DNA of 64,000 nucleotides, taken from positions 1 through 64,000 of the forward strand of contig JAZRBM010000006.1 in assembly GCA_045635085.1 (NCBI GenBank), read 5' to 3'. The notes below the pieces were generated by a model that was given only the letters and a program-made list of their open reading frames with translations, had not been told where the DNA came from and did not search any database. Both the position numbers and the translations under genes were made by a program. Numbering within the stretch: position 1 is the stretch's first letter; the number at the start of each line of letters is the position of its first letter. Below are positions 23,101-31,699 of the stretch, piece after piece. This DNA is from Congzhengia sp045635085 (GTDB lineage Bacteria; Bacillota; Clostridia; UBA1381; UBA9506).

Positions 23101-23748
23101 TTACATCATACTGTTTCCGCGTTCATCTAAAATACCTGTACGACACACCATATAGTCATCGCCTGGCTTGAAGTTGTCAATATACTGCTCCATAGCACGA
23201 ACCAATAAATCTGCTTTAAGGTTAGCGTTGCTTCCTGCTGAAATTATCGCTTTAACCTTGCCGTTGTCGACATAAATGTCCATAATGTCAGGACGTATAT
23301 CAGAAAAAGCCTCAGAACGCTTGGTTTTCTTTAAAACCTCTATAGCAGGCAGGTCTAAAAAATCATCGAGCATCTTTTGTGTAATCGGACAATTAAATGT
23401 AAATTCGTAAGATGCGTAGCGGATTTCTTTAGCTTTTCTGCTTGTTTCGTTAAGCTCGGTAATCTGCGGAATTTCCATACCCAGAGGGAGCTTGCCTTTT
23501 AGCTTTTTCATACAATCGAGCATTGATACGCCCTCTTTAAATTCCACATCAATATACTCACAGCTCGATTCAAATCCGACAGACAGGGGAAGAAGCACTG
23601 CCATTTTAGGATGCGGATTATACCCTTCGGAATATTTAAGGGGCAACTCGGCTCTGTGGAAAATTCTCGTAAAGAGCCTTATTAAGTCAAGATGCGAAAC
23701 ATATTTCATATCACCGAATTTTGTAAATTGGATTCTGAATTTAGCCAC
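23101..23748 (-). CDS. DUF2344/TIGR03936 radical-SAM-linked protein
   Basis: 215 residues from GTG 23748, which has GGAGGTGG just upstream; the start overlaps the end of the preceding gene by 8 nt. Motifs: KFRIQFTKFGDMKYVSHLDL (about 3-22), GYNPHPKM, PLSVGFESSCEYIDVEF and the C-terminal VCRTGILDERGN. This family always accompanies or is fused to the TIGR03960 radical SAM protein, which is upstream here; the joint function is unknown. Confidence 0.9.
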   Translation of the reverse strand: MAKFRIQFTKFGDMKYVSHLDLIRLFTRIFHRAELPLKYSEGYNPHPKMAVLLPLSVGFESSCEYIDVEFKEGVSMLDCMKKLKGKLPLGMEIPQITELNETSRKAKEIRYASYEFTFNCPITQKMLDDFLDLPAIEVLKKTKRSEAFSDIRPDIMDIYVDNGKVKAIISAGSNANLKADLLVRAMEQYIDNFKPGDDYMVCRTGILDERGNSMM

Positions 23749-25573
23749 AAAAACCACCTCCGAAAGCACCCGCAATGCCACAACCTGCGCATTTTTCACG
23801 GCAATTTTCTGTGGTAATGCCTTTTTTTGCTTTTTCGTTTTCGTTTATCAGGAATTTCTTTGAAACTCCTACATCTATGTGGTCCCATGGAAGAATTTCG
23901 TCATATGACCTCTCGCGTGTGTTATAAAAATCAGGGTCGATATTTGTGTTTTTAAATGCCTGATACCAGATTTCGGGGCGAAAATGCTCGTGCCACGAGT
24001 CAAATTTGGCGCCCAGTCTGTGAGCCTCCATGATGGCTTTTGCCAAACGCCTGTCACCACGGGCCACAATTCCTTCTAAAATGCTGAGTGACGAGTCGTG
24101 CCAGTTATACGACACATAGCGGTTTTTAATCTGTTCTTTTAAGAACATTTGCTTTTTAAAAAGTTCGTCTTTTGTGTTTTGTGCCACCCACTGAAACGGT
24201 GTGAAAGGCTTTGGTACAAAGGAAGAAACACTCACAGTTACGCGAAGATTTTTGTTTCTGATTTCCTTTGGTGTGTGCTTGTAGATTGAAACAACCTCAT
24301 CAGCTAAATGTGAAATTCCGGCTATATCCTCTTCAGTTTCTGTTGGAAGTCCTATCATAAAATAGAGCTTAATCGTGCCATAACCACCTGAAAATGCTGT
24401 AGTTGATGCGCGGGTTAAGTCCTCTTCGGTTATGTTTTTATTAATAACGTCACGAAGACGCTGTGTTCCTGCTTCGGGTGCAAAGGTAAGACTTGATTTT
24501 CTGACCTTTTGAACCTTTTGCATCAATTCCATAGAGAAATTGTCAAGTCTTAAAGAGGGAAGCGACAGGCTGATTTTTTGTTCTTCTGTAAGGTCTAAAA
24601 GTCCGTCTGTCAGCTCTTTTAAGCGAGTATAGTCACTGGTTGACAAGCTTGAAAGCGAGATTTCTTCATAGCCTGTATTTTTGATTAATCGTCTTCCTAA
24701 ATCCAAAAGAGTCTCAGGGTTTCTTTCGCGGACTGGGCGGTAAATCATACCTGCCTGACAAAATCTGCAACCGCGGATACAGCCACGGAAAATCTCAAGC
24801 ATTATTCTGTCGTGCACAACTTCCATGAACGGAACTATAATGTTATCAGGCGCAAAACACGAATCAAAATCAGATATAATGCGCTTTTTAATTTTGTCGG
24901 GTGCACCGTCATAATTTTTACTAAACGACTTTATCGTACCGTCTTCGTTATATGTTACATCGTAAAATTTAGGCACATATGTACCTTCGATTTTTACAAC
25001 CTCTTTTAAAAATTCATCTTTTGTCGCGCCGTTTGCTTTCATTTCGCGATAGAGGTCCATAATTTCCATCATAGACTCTTCGCCCTCGCCCAGCATAAAA
25101 AAGTCAATAAAAGGAGCCAGTGGCTCGGGGTTGTAGGCGCAAGGCCCGCCTGCGCAGATTATAGGGTCGTCATCTGTTCTGTCACAAGAAAGTAAGGGGA
25201 TATTGCCGAGTTCTAGCATATTTAAAATGTTAGTATAGCTCATCTCGTACTGGAGTGTGAAGCCTAAAAAGTCAAACTCGCGGGCAGGAGTCTTTGTTTC
25301 TAAAGAAAACAGAGGGATATTTTCTTCTCTCATTTTTTCTTCCATATCAACCCAGGGGGTAAAGAAACGCTCGCAGTAGATGTCGTCCGCCTCGTTTAAA
25401 AGATGATAGAGTATCTTCATGCCAAGGTGTGACATACCTATTTCATAAACGTCAGCAAAGCAAAAACCAAAGCGGATATTAATCCCGTCAAGGTCTTTGT
25501 GGACACTGTTGTATTCATTTCCAATGTATCGGGAGGGACGCTCCACGACCTTTAAAATTTTATCTAAATTCAT
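23741..25573 (-). CDS. TIGR03960-family B12-binding radical SAM protein
   Basis: 610 residues. The N-terminal part resembles a cobalamin-binding domain (FCFADVYEIGMSHLGMKILYHLLNE). The central radical-SAM cluster motif is FRGCIRGCRFCQAGMIYRP (C-x3-C-x2-C, about 265-283). EISLSSLSTSDY and FAPEAGTQRLRDVINKNITE follow. The C-terminus ends in a Cys/Gly-rich segment, CREKCAGCGIAGAFGGGFCG, perhaps an extra metal site. It is translationally coupled to the DUF2344 gene. Members are widespread in Clostridia and probably act on RNA or tRNA, but no reaction is established. Confidence 0.9.
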   Translation of the reverse strand: MNLDKILKVVERPSRYIGNEYNSVHKDLDGINIRFGFCFADVYEIGMSHLGMKILYHLLNEADDIYCERFFTPWVDMEEKMREENIPLFSLETKTPAREFDFLGFTLQYEMSYTNILNMLELGNIPLLSCDRTDDDPIICAGGPCAYNPEPLAPFIDFFMLGEGEESMMEIMDLYREMKANGATKDEFLKEVVKIEGTYVPKFYDVTYNEDGTIKSFSKNYDGAPDKIKKRIISDFDSCFAPDNIIVPFMEVVHDRIMLEIFRGCIRGCRFCQAGMIYRPVRERNPETLLDLGRRLIKNTGYEEISLSSLSTSDYTRLKELTDGLLDLTEEQKISLSLPSLRLDNFSMELMQKVQKVRKSSLTFAPEAGTQRLRDVINKNITEEDLTRASTTAFSGGYGTIKLYFMIGLPTETEEDIAGISHLADEVVSIYKHTPKEIRNKNLRVTVSVSSFVPKPFTPFQWVAQNTKDELFKKQMFLKEQIKNRYVSYNWHDSSLSILEGIVARGDRRLAKAIMEAHRLGAKFDSWHEHFRPEIWYQAFKNTNIDPDFYNTRERSYDEILPWDHIDVGVSKKFLINENEKAKKGITTENCREKCAGCGIAGAFGGGFCG

Positions 25574-26323
25574 TCAAACTGTTGTCCTTCCTGAAATTTG
25601 TTTTAAGTAATCTAGTGAAGAGGGCTTGTAGCCAATAATGTTTTGAAGCATTTTTTCTATACAGGCTTCGAATTCGTCGATGTTTGTTTTTGAAAGGGCA
25701 AAGGAAAAAGCTTTTTTTCCATCAGAGTCCTTTGCGTATCTGAGGGCTAAAATGGTATCTTTTGATATTATCTGAGCGTCGGGAACATCACCGCACGAAC
25801 GACAAATCACCCCGCCCTCAAGATGCGAAAAAAAGCAAAGCTCATCAGTATCACCACACAAAACACAACCGTCAAGCTCCGGAGCGTATCCGAGCAGGCA
25901 CAAAAGCCTTAATTCGTATACACATTTAATAAGACGCAGGTCTTTAGCTGAGTTTGCCAAAAGGTAAAACGTATTTAAAAGCAATGGGATAACTGCTTTT
26001 GCATCCTCAGGCGACGGAGATATGGCTACAGCGACATCTGCTATATACGTGGCATAAGAGAGCCTTTCTATGTTTTGTGAAAGTCCATAGAAGTTGTCCG
26101 ATAAAACAGCAGATGTAACAATATATCTTCCGTTTGATTCGGTGAGCAAAAAATCAGAACAGGAAAACAGCGCACATCCTGCCGAGAGCTTGCTCTTCAT
26201 ACTCTTAACGCCTTTGCAAGAGACTGAAATTACGCCTGATTCTTCAGTTAAAATCTTAATTATTGCGTCTTTTTCCCCGACAAAGGTTCGGGACAATACA
26301 ACGCCCTTTGTTTTAATTTCCAT
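25574..26323 (-). CDS. recO: DNA repair protein RecO
   Basis: 249 residues. The N-terminal OB fold starts KTKGVVLSRTFVGEKDAIIKILTEE. A helical middle (YELRLLCLLGYAPELDGCVLCG) is followed by a zinc site C-VL-C and C-RS-C around residues 157-183. RecO loads RecA on SSB-coated single strands in the RecFOR path. It is directly adjacent to the radical SAM gene (no gap) and 9 nt after era. RBS AAAGGTAG. Confidence 0.95.
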   Translation of the reverse strand: MEIKTKGVVLSRTFVGEKDAIIKILTEESGVISVSCKGVKSMKSKLSAGCALFSCSDFLLTESNGRYIVTSAVLSDNFYGLSQNIERLSYATYIADVAVAISPSPEDAKAVIPLLLNTFYLLANSAKDLRLIKCVYELRLLCLLGYAPELDGCVLCGDTDELCFFSHLEGGVICRSCGDVPDAQIISKDTILALRYAKDSDGKKAFSFALSKTNIDEFEACIEKMLQNIIGYKPSSLDYLKQISGRTTV

Positions 26324-26332
26324 ACGCTACCT

Positions 26333-27217
26333 TTAAATTTCAAAACCAAAATTTGCAATCTTTCCGCGTTTGTTGCGCCAGTCTTCGTTTACTTTAACCC
26401 AGAGTTCTAAGTAAACCTTTTTTTCGTGCATACGCTCTAAATCTTCTCGCGCCTGCGAGCCGATTTTTTTAAGCAGGGCACCGCCTTTACCTATGATAAT
26501 TCCTTTGTGGGATTGCTTTTCACAGTAAATGTTAGCTTCTATTTTGAGCGTGTCTTTTGAGTCTTTCATTGAGAAAATCTCGATAGCAATACCATGCGGA
26601 ACCTCTTTATCAAGACTGCGGAGAAGCTTTTCACGGATAATTTCTGCCGCCATCTGGCGCTCGGGCTGGTCTGTTATCATATCCTCGGGGTAAAATTGTG
26701 GCCCTTCGGGTATATGCGGAGTGATTTCGCTAAGTAATGCGTCGATGCCGTTTTTTCTCATTGCAGAAATAGGAACAACTGCGGCAAAATCAAATTTTTG
26801 TGTGTATTTTGAAATTACCTCGAGAAGTATATCCTTTTGCACTGTGTCAATTTTGTTTATAACAAGTATTACAGGTGCTTTTTGTTTTTTTAAACCTTCG
26901 ATGATTTTTTCTTCTGTTCTTCCTACGTTTGCTATGGGCTCAACTAAAAACAAAATCGCATCTGTGTCATGCATCGCTTCAGTTGCGTTTTTAACCATTA
27001 ATTCTGCAAGCTTGCTAGTAGGTTCGTGAATACCGGGTGTATCGGTAAAAACAATCTGCATATCATCGTTTGTTAAAATTCCCAAAATGTTGTTTCGTGT
27101 TGTCTGGGGTTTGCTTGAGATGATGGCGATTTTTTCGCCGACCAAGCGGTTAATCAGAGTCGATTTTCCGACGTTCGGGCGACCTATAATACTTACAAAT
27201 CCTGATTTAAAATTCAT
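26333..27217 (-). CDS. era: GTPase Era
   Basis: 294 residues from ATG 27217 (MNFKSGFVSIIGRPNVGKST). An ATG four codons upstream has poor RBS spacing. G1 GRPNVGKST, G2 region QTTRNNILGI, G3 DTPGIHEP and G4 NKID are present. The C-terminal KH domain has IIIGKGGALLKKIGSQARED for binding the 3' end of 16S rRNA. It is essential for 30S maturation and heads the long housekeeping run. The 180 bp upstream carry an array of hairpins. Confidence 0.96.
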   Translation of the reverse strand: MNFKSGFVSIIGRPNVGKSTLINRLVGEKIAIISSKPQTTRNNILGILTNDDMQIVFTDTPGIHEPTSKLAELMVKNATEAMHDTDAILFLVEPIANVGRTEEKIIEGLKKQKAPVILVINKIDTVQKDILLEVISKYTQKFDFAAVVPISAMRKNGIDALLSEITPHIPEGPQFYPEDMITDQPERQMAAEIIREKLLRSLDKEVPHGIAIEIFSMKDSKDTLKIEANIYCEKQSHKGIIIGKGGALLKKIGSQAREDLERMHEKKVYLELWVKVNEDWRNKRGKIANFGFEI

Positions 27218-27237
27218 ATTAATTTCCATAGCCTTTC

Positions 27238-27403
27238 TGCCCACAAACAGTAATTAAAAATGTATACGCGCTTTTTTGTGGGCAGATAAGGCGTATAATG
27301 GAAATTATGCACATCGCCGTTTTCGCATCGCGTACGATGCGAAAATTTCGGCGGTGAAATAAATTCCGCCGGAGGTATGACGTGATTTTTCACGTTATAC
27401 CTC
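27238..27403. repeat. array of inverted repeats between tagA-like gene and era
   Basis: (a) TGCCCACAAA 27238-27247 with TTTGTGGGCA 27275-27284. (b) An 11-bp hairpin TTTTCGCATCG/CGATGCGAAAA at 27320-27345, extendable by CGCCG 27315-27319 with CGGCG 27349-27353. (c) CGGCGG 27349-27354 with CCGCCG 27366-27371, which competes with the extension of (b). (d) 27372-27385 with 27390-27403, overlapping the stop codon of the upstream gene. None has a clear T run. Confidence 0.65.
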
Positions 27404-28137
27404 TATTTTAAAAATTTCTTTCCGCAAAAAAGTACAGTAAAACCAAATTTGGGAAGTGCCAGCATTCTTATGAATCTTGACGGCTGTTTTATTAGTCTGT
27501 AAAACCACTCAAGTCCCAGTTTTTGAAAAATGCGCGGAGCTCTTTTTACCACTCCTGCAAAAACATCTAATGAACCGCCTATTCCCATTGCAATTTTTGC
27601 GTTAAGGTCTGGGTGTGCATCTATCCACATTTCCTGCTTTGGAAAGCCTAAGCAGACAAACAAAATATCTGGTGATTTTTCATTTATATCGGCAATTATT
27701 GCCTTTTCTTTTTCTTCGTCAAAGTACCCGTCAGATGTGCCTACAATCTCAATTCCGGGGTAGAGCGCACATATTTTTTCAGATGCCATTTCGGCAATAC
27801 CGGGTTTTCCGCCGAAAAGGTATAGTGTTTTCTTTTCGGGAGCGCATTCTCTTAAAAGCTCGTTGGCTAAATCAAATCCGCCTACTCGCTCTGATAGAGG
27901 GTGGGCTAATATTTTTGAAGCGTATACAACGCCTATTCCGTCTGCGGTGATTAAATCTCCACGATTTAAAACGTCGGCGTAGTCTTTATTTTTATAAGCA
28001 TAAAGAATAATTTCAGAGTTCGGAGTGTACACCTTGGTCATTTTATCTTCAGAGAGCGCACTTTTTAAAAAGTCGGTAGCCTCTTTTATATTACACGTGG
28101 TAACGCCTACGCCAAGGATATTGAGCTTATTATTCAT
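27403..28137 (-). CDS. WecG/TagA/CpsF-family glycosyltransferase
   Basis: 244 residues from ATG 28137, with CAGGAGG 6 nt upstream. Family block: LGVGVTTCNIKEATDFL, VYTPNSEIILYAYK, DLITADGIGVVYASKILAHP with the catalytic Asp, LYLFGGKPGIAEMASEKI, CLGFPKQEMWI and GIGGSLDVFAGVVKRAPRIFQKLGLEWFYRL. TagA-type enzymes add N-acetylmannosamine to the lipid-linked GlcNAc that starts wall teichoic acid or secondary wall polymer. Its gene overlaps the upstream membrane-protein gene by 8 nt. It fits with the LCP and SLH genes as part of wall-polymer synthesis (inference). Confidence 0.92.
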   Translation of the reverse strand: MNNKLNILGVGVTTCNIKEATDFLKSALSEDKMTKVYTPNSEIILYAYKNKDYADVLNRGDLITADGIGVVYASKILAHPLSERVGGFDLANELLRECAPEKKTLYLFGGKPGIAEMASEKICALYPGIEIVGTSDGYFDEEKEKAIIADINEKSPDILFVCLGFPKQEMWIDAHPDLNAKIAMGIGGSLDVFAGVVKRAPRIFQKLGLEWFYRLIKQPSRFIRMLALPKFGFTVLFCGKKFLK

Positions 28138-29581
28138 AGTTGCCTCCTGTGTATATAATCTGTTTGCCTTTAGTATCTGCTTCATAAAGAGAATAAACAG
28201 GTGTCAGCATTTTGATTTTTACGTTTTTACATTTTGCCCTCACAGCGCCGGTCAGCGCCCAGTCAGAGGAGAATACGCTCTTTACGTGGTCTTTATAAAA
28301 GCTTACCTGCGGGATGTAGGGTTCGTTTTTTAAAACGACCAAAGCCTCTTTTTTGCCCTCTATGACATCGTCGTCTAATTTAGTGCAGATTTCGTTAACT
28401 AAAGCGTTGTCGGCATAATTTACGCGCCTGTATGTGTCGAGTTCGTTTACATTTGCGCACATAAAAATTAAAATTATCATAAAAAGCGTAGCAATTCTCA
28501 CTTTTTTTCTTGCAAGAATTTTATTAAAGATTGGCGCCGAAACCAAAACCAAACCGATAAAGCAAGGAACAATATTTCGATATGTCAGCCAAACTTCGCC
28601 GGTTAAAAGGTTCGGAACAAGCGGCAAAAACACACAAGCTACACCAAGTATCAGGCAGGGCAGAGTCTTTGCATGAAACTCTTCCTTTGCGCCGAAATAT
28701 GCACAAAGTCCAGAAATTACAAATGCTAAAATTAAGCGGACAAGTCCTGCATAGCTCAAAATCATAAGCTTAATTCCCTCATACGCGCCGATAAATATTG
28801 TTTTAATTCCGCCGTTTATCAAAATTTGGGCAAACTGCGTGATAAACGACGAGATTTTACCATCAAGGTTTATAATGCTAAAGGTACTGGCTCTGCTGCC
28901 TAATGCTCCTAAATTTTGTGCAAGCTTATAATAAACAATCATCAAAATTCCGCAGATAACAGGAACGAGCATGTATACAAACCGCTTTTTGTTGCTTTTT
29001 GTTACTGAAACTATAAAAGCAAACTGAAGGACAAAAGATACTATCATAACCGATTCGTAAAATCCGAATGACAAAAGCGTAGAGAGTGCATAAGGTATCA
29101 TAAAGCTTTTTCTTTTTTTGTCAATCGCTTTTGCCAAAAAGTGAAGCGAGAGTCCTGTAAAGAAAAGTCCGACACAGATTCTGCTTGATGCGGAAAGCCA
29201 GTAAGTGCCTTCAAAACCCAACGGGCAAAGAAGAAGGAACGTGTATAAAAAGGGTGTAATAAAAATACCCATTCGCTCAAATGCTTTTGCTATAAATTTT
29301 GCTCCCATGAAGAAAAGAAGCATAACCAGACACAATGCAAAAAACAAATCAGGATAAAACGACCCCCAGACGATAGGGTCTAAAAGAGAAGCAAAAGGTC
29401 TTGCTGCAATTGTGCCTATATTTAAATAAACGTGCGATACGTTTTCATATAAAGGATAGCCTCCGTATTGTATGTAGTCGTCTAATACGGGGAAGTATCG
29501 GGGGCCATAGGAGGCTATTTTGAATATAAGAGCCAACAAAAAAGCAATATCGCAAAACGTTCTGTGTTTTAAAATTTTCAT
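28130..29581 (-). CDS. polytopic membrane protein, probable glucosyltransferase/polymerase type
   Basis: 483 residues with about eleven membrane segments and a C-terminal soluble stretch (about 400-483). An early periplasm-facing acidic loop, YFPVLDDYIQYGGYPLY (about 29-45), carries a DD pair as in GT-C-fold or GtrII-type lipid-linked-sugar transferases. No closer family is recognisable. It is translationally coupled (8-nt overlap) to the TagA-like gene, which supports a wall-polymer glycosylation role. RBS AGGTGG. Confidence 0.55.
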   Translation of the reverse strand: MKILKHRTFCDIAFLLALIFKIASYGPRYFPVLDDYIQYGGYPLYENVSHVYLNIGTIAARPFASLLDPIVWGSFYPDLFFALCLVMLLFFMGAKFIAKAFERMGIFITPFLYTFLLLCPLGFEGTYWLSASSRICVGLFFTGLSLHFLAKAIDKKRKSFMIPYALSTLLSFGFYESVMIVSFVLQFAFIVSVTKSNKKRFVYMLVPVICGILMIVYYKLAQNLGALGSRASTFSIINLDGKISSFITQFAQILINGGIKTIFIGAYEGIKLMILSYAGLVRLILAFVISGLCAYFGAKEEFHAKTLPCLILGVACVFLPLVPNLLTGEVWLTYRNIVPCFIGLVLVSAPIFNKILARKKVRIATLFMIILIFMCANVNELDTYRRVNYADNALVNEICTKLDDDVIEGKKEALVVLKNEPYIPQVSFYKDHVKSVFSSDWALTGAVRAKCKNVKIKMLTPVYSLYEADTKGKQIIYTGGNYE

Positions 29582-29645
29582 ATTACCACCTATTATACCT
29601 GTCTATATATCATAAATTATACCATAGACAAGGATAAAATACAAG

Positions 29646-29682
29646 AAAAAAAGACGTTATTTTGTAAAATAACGTCTTTTTA
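29646..29682 (-). terminator. intrinsic terminator of the ABC exporter gene
   Basis: Long stem AAAAAGACGTTATTTT/AAATAACGTCTTTTT with a T run on the minus strand. Confidence 0.9.
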
Positions 29683-29687
29683 ATATC

Positions 29688-31469
29688 TTATTGACCGTGA
29701 GTTAAAAGCTCTTTGAATTTGCCTTCTTTTTTTGCCAGTTCGTCGTAGCTTCCTTCTTCTATTATCTGACCGTTTTCAAACACCATAATCCTGTCAACGT
29801 TTCTTACTGTTGAAAGTCTGTGCGCGATAATAATCACGGTGTGTGTTTTCATTAAATCTTCCATCGCCTTTTGAATTGCGCGTTCTGAGATATTATCGAG
29901 CGCCGATGTTGCCTCGTCAAAAATCAATACATCAGGGTCGCCCAAAACAGCACGGGCAATAGCTATTCGCTGTTTTTGTCCGCCCGACAAATCAAGCCCG
30001 CCATCGCCGACGATCGTATTCCAGCCTCGCTCTAATTGGTTTACAAATTCGTGAACGTTTGCAATTTCCATCGCGTTTATGATTTCTTTGTTTGTAGCAT
30101 TGGGGCGCGCGATTTTTATATTGTCCCAAATTGAACCGTAGAAGATAAACGGATTTTGGGGCACGATACCAAAGCGGACTCTTAAATCGTGCGTCAGGTA
30201 GTTTCTGATATCCTCGCCGTGCACCATGATACTGCCTTTTTCAACGTCGTAAAGTCTCATAAGGAGCTTTGCAAAAGTACTTTTGCCGCTTCCTGACGAG
30301 CCGACTAGTGCCACGCTTTCGCCATAGCTTATTTTGCAGTTTAAGTCTTTAAAAATTTCGACATTGTCATAAGCAAAAGCAACATCACGAAATTCAATGC
30401 ACGGAGCATTTTTGTTTTTGTTGCTTTCTTTTGTCATATTAATATCTTTAACTCCCTGTGTTTTTTCGGGAACTGTTGTATCAGTCTGTAAAATGCTTTT
30501 GATTTTATTAAGTCCTGACTGAGCGCTTGCCTTTGTAAGTCCTAAGCCAAGCCAGGAAATAAGTATATTTAGTATTTCGTTCATGCTTGATAAAAACGCA
30601 TACAAAACACCGATAGAAACACCGCGGTAAACGCAGGAAATTGCACCGACTAAATAAATTACGGCTGTACCCATATATTTTAGCATTTCAACTTTTACGC
30701 TCTCGAAATGCTGAGAAATCGACATTGTAACGCCGCGTTCGTACATTGTTCCTAGTTTAGTCTGAAAGTTAGTCAGGGTGTTTTCTTCAATCGAATAAAG
30801 CTCTACAGCATCAATTCCGTTTAAAGTATCGGTTAGATATTTTGACGCCTCTGACTCGCTTTTTATGTATTCAGAGGAGAGCGACCTGATTTTTCTTCTT
30901 GCGTATTTGTTAAATACCGCCATTGAAACGGTAATTGACAGCAAAATCAGCGTCAGTACAGCATCATAGAAAATCAATGCAGAAAGTGAAATTACAAAAG
31001 CAACTATCTGGTATGGGACCGACATAAATATAGAACTCATATAGCCCTTTATGCTATTCATGGGACTGCCTAAAATACAGTTAAAAAGCTCACCTGCCGA
31101 GTTGCTTTGGTAAAATTTCATACCTATGGTCTGAATATGTGAAAAAAACTTAGTTCTTAAATTAAATAAAGACCCCTCTAAAGAACGCGTCATTTTTTGA
31201 AAACCAAAATACCAGCTAAAAACACGTCCGCCCGAAACCAGGATATATACGACACACATCATAGCTACATATCTTATTTTATGATTTCCTACTAAGGCTT
31301 CATTTGCTATGCCATCATCAACAATGTACTTTATGATAAATGGCTGGATTGCGACAAATGCACCAACTATTAAGGCGCATATAACGGAGAATATGAGCTG
31401 TGGTCGAAACTCGCGCAGATAAGGCCACATATCAAGCCAGAATGATTCTTTGGTTTTTTCTTTTTTCAT
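29688..31469 (-). CDS. ABC exporter, fused permease-ATPase (MsbA/BmrA type)
   Basis: 593 residues. The six-helix type-I exporter domain covers about 20-320. The ATPase domain has Walker A ALVGSSGSGKSTFAKLL, Q-loop VPQNPFIFYGSIWDNI, signature LSGGQKQRIAIARAVL, Walker B DVLIFDEATSALD and switch His IIIAHRLS. It probably works as a homodimer exporting a lipid or drug; the substrate is unknown. ATG 31469 is preferred; the TTG seven codons earlier lacks an SD. It has its own promoter (31537-31565, minus) and terminator. Confidence 0.92.
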   Translation of the reverse strand: MKKEKTKESFWLDMWPYLREFRPQLIFSVICALIVGAFVAIQPFIIKYIVDDGIANEALVGNHKIRYVAMMCVVYILVSGGRVFSWYFGFQKMTRSLEGSLFNLRTKFFSHIQTIGMKFYQSNSAGELFNCILGSPMNSIKGYMSSIFMSVPYQIVAFVISLSALIFYDAVLTLILLSITVSMAVFNKYARRKIRSLSSEYIKSESEASKYLTDTLNGIDAVELYSIEENTLTNFQTKLGTMYERGVTMSISQHFESVKVEMLKYMGTAVIYLVGAISCVYRGVSIGVLYAFLSSMNEILNILISWLGLGLTKASAQSGLNKIKSILQTDTTVPEKTQGVKDINMTKESNKNKNAPCIEFRDVAFAYDNVEIFKDLNCKISYGESVALVGSSGSGKSTFAKLLMRLYDVEKGSIMVHGEDIRNYLTHDLRVRFGIVPQNPFIFYGSIWDNIKIARPNATNKEIINAMEIANVHEFVNQLERGWNTIVGDGGLDLSGGQKQRIAIARAVLGDPDVLIFDEATSALDNISERAIQKAMEDLMKTHTVIIIAHRLSTVRNVDRIMVFENGQIIEEGSYDELAKKEGKFKELLTHGQ

Positions 31470-31536
31470 AACAATTACCCACTCTTTCAATGTTGAATTT
31501 GTTTGTTTTTGTTATATGTTTTTAAAGGTTAAAGTC

Positions 31537-31565
31537 ATTATGGCATACACAATTTTAAAAGTCAA
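31537..31565 (-). promoter_or_regulatory. promoter of the ABC exporter gene
   Basis: Minus strand TTGACT (31560-31565), 17 nt, CATAAT (31537-31542). Confidence 0.7.
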
Positions 31566-31628
31566 TACAAAAAGATGAAAAAATGGTTACTATATTGTTA
31601 AATTTCTGATATAAATTTGAAAAAAACA

Positions 31629-31657
31629 TTGTAATAAAAACTAAAATATACTATAAT
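31629..31657 (+). promoter_or_regulatory. promoter of the ddl-murI operon
   Basis: TTGTAA (31629-31634), 17 nt, TATAAT (31652-31657). It starts the plus-strand envelope/translation operon. Confidence 0.7.
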
Positions 31658-31699
31658 ATAATAGAATTGTTATGATTATAAATAAACGGAGGCTCTGCT

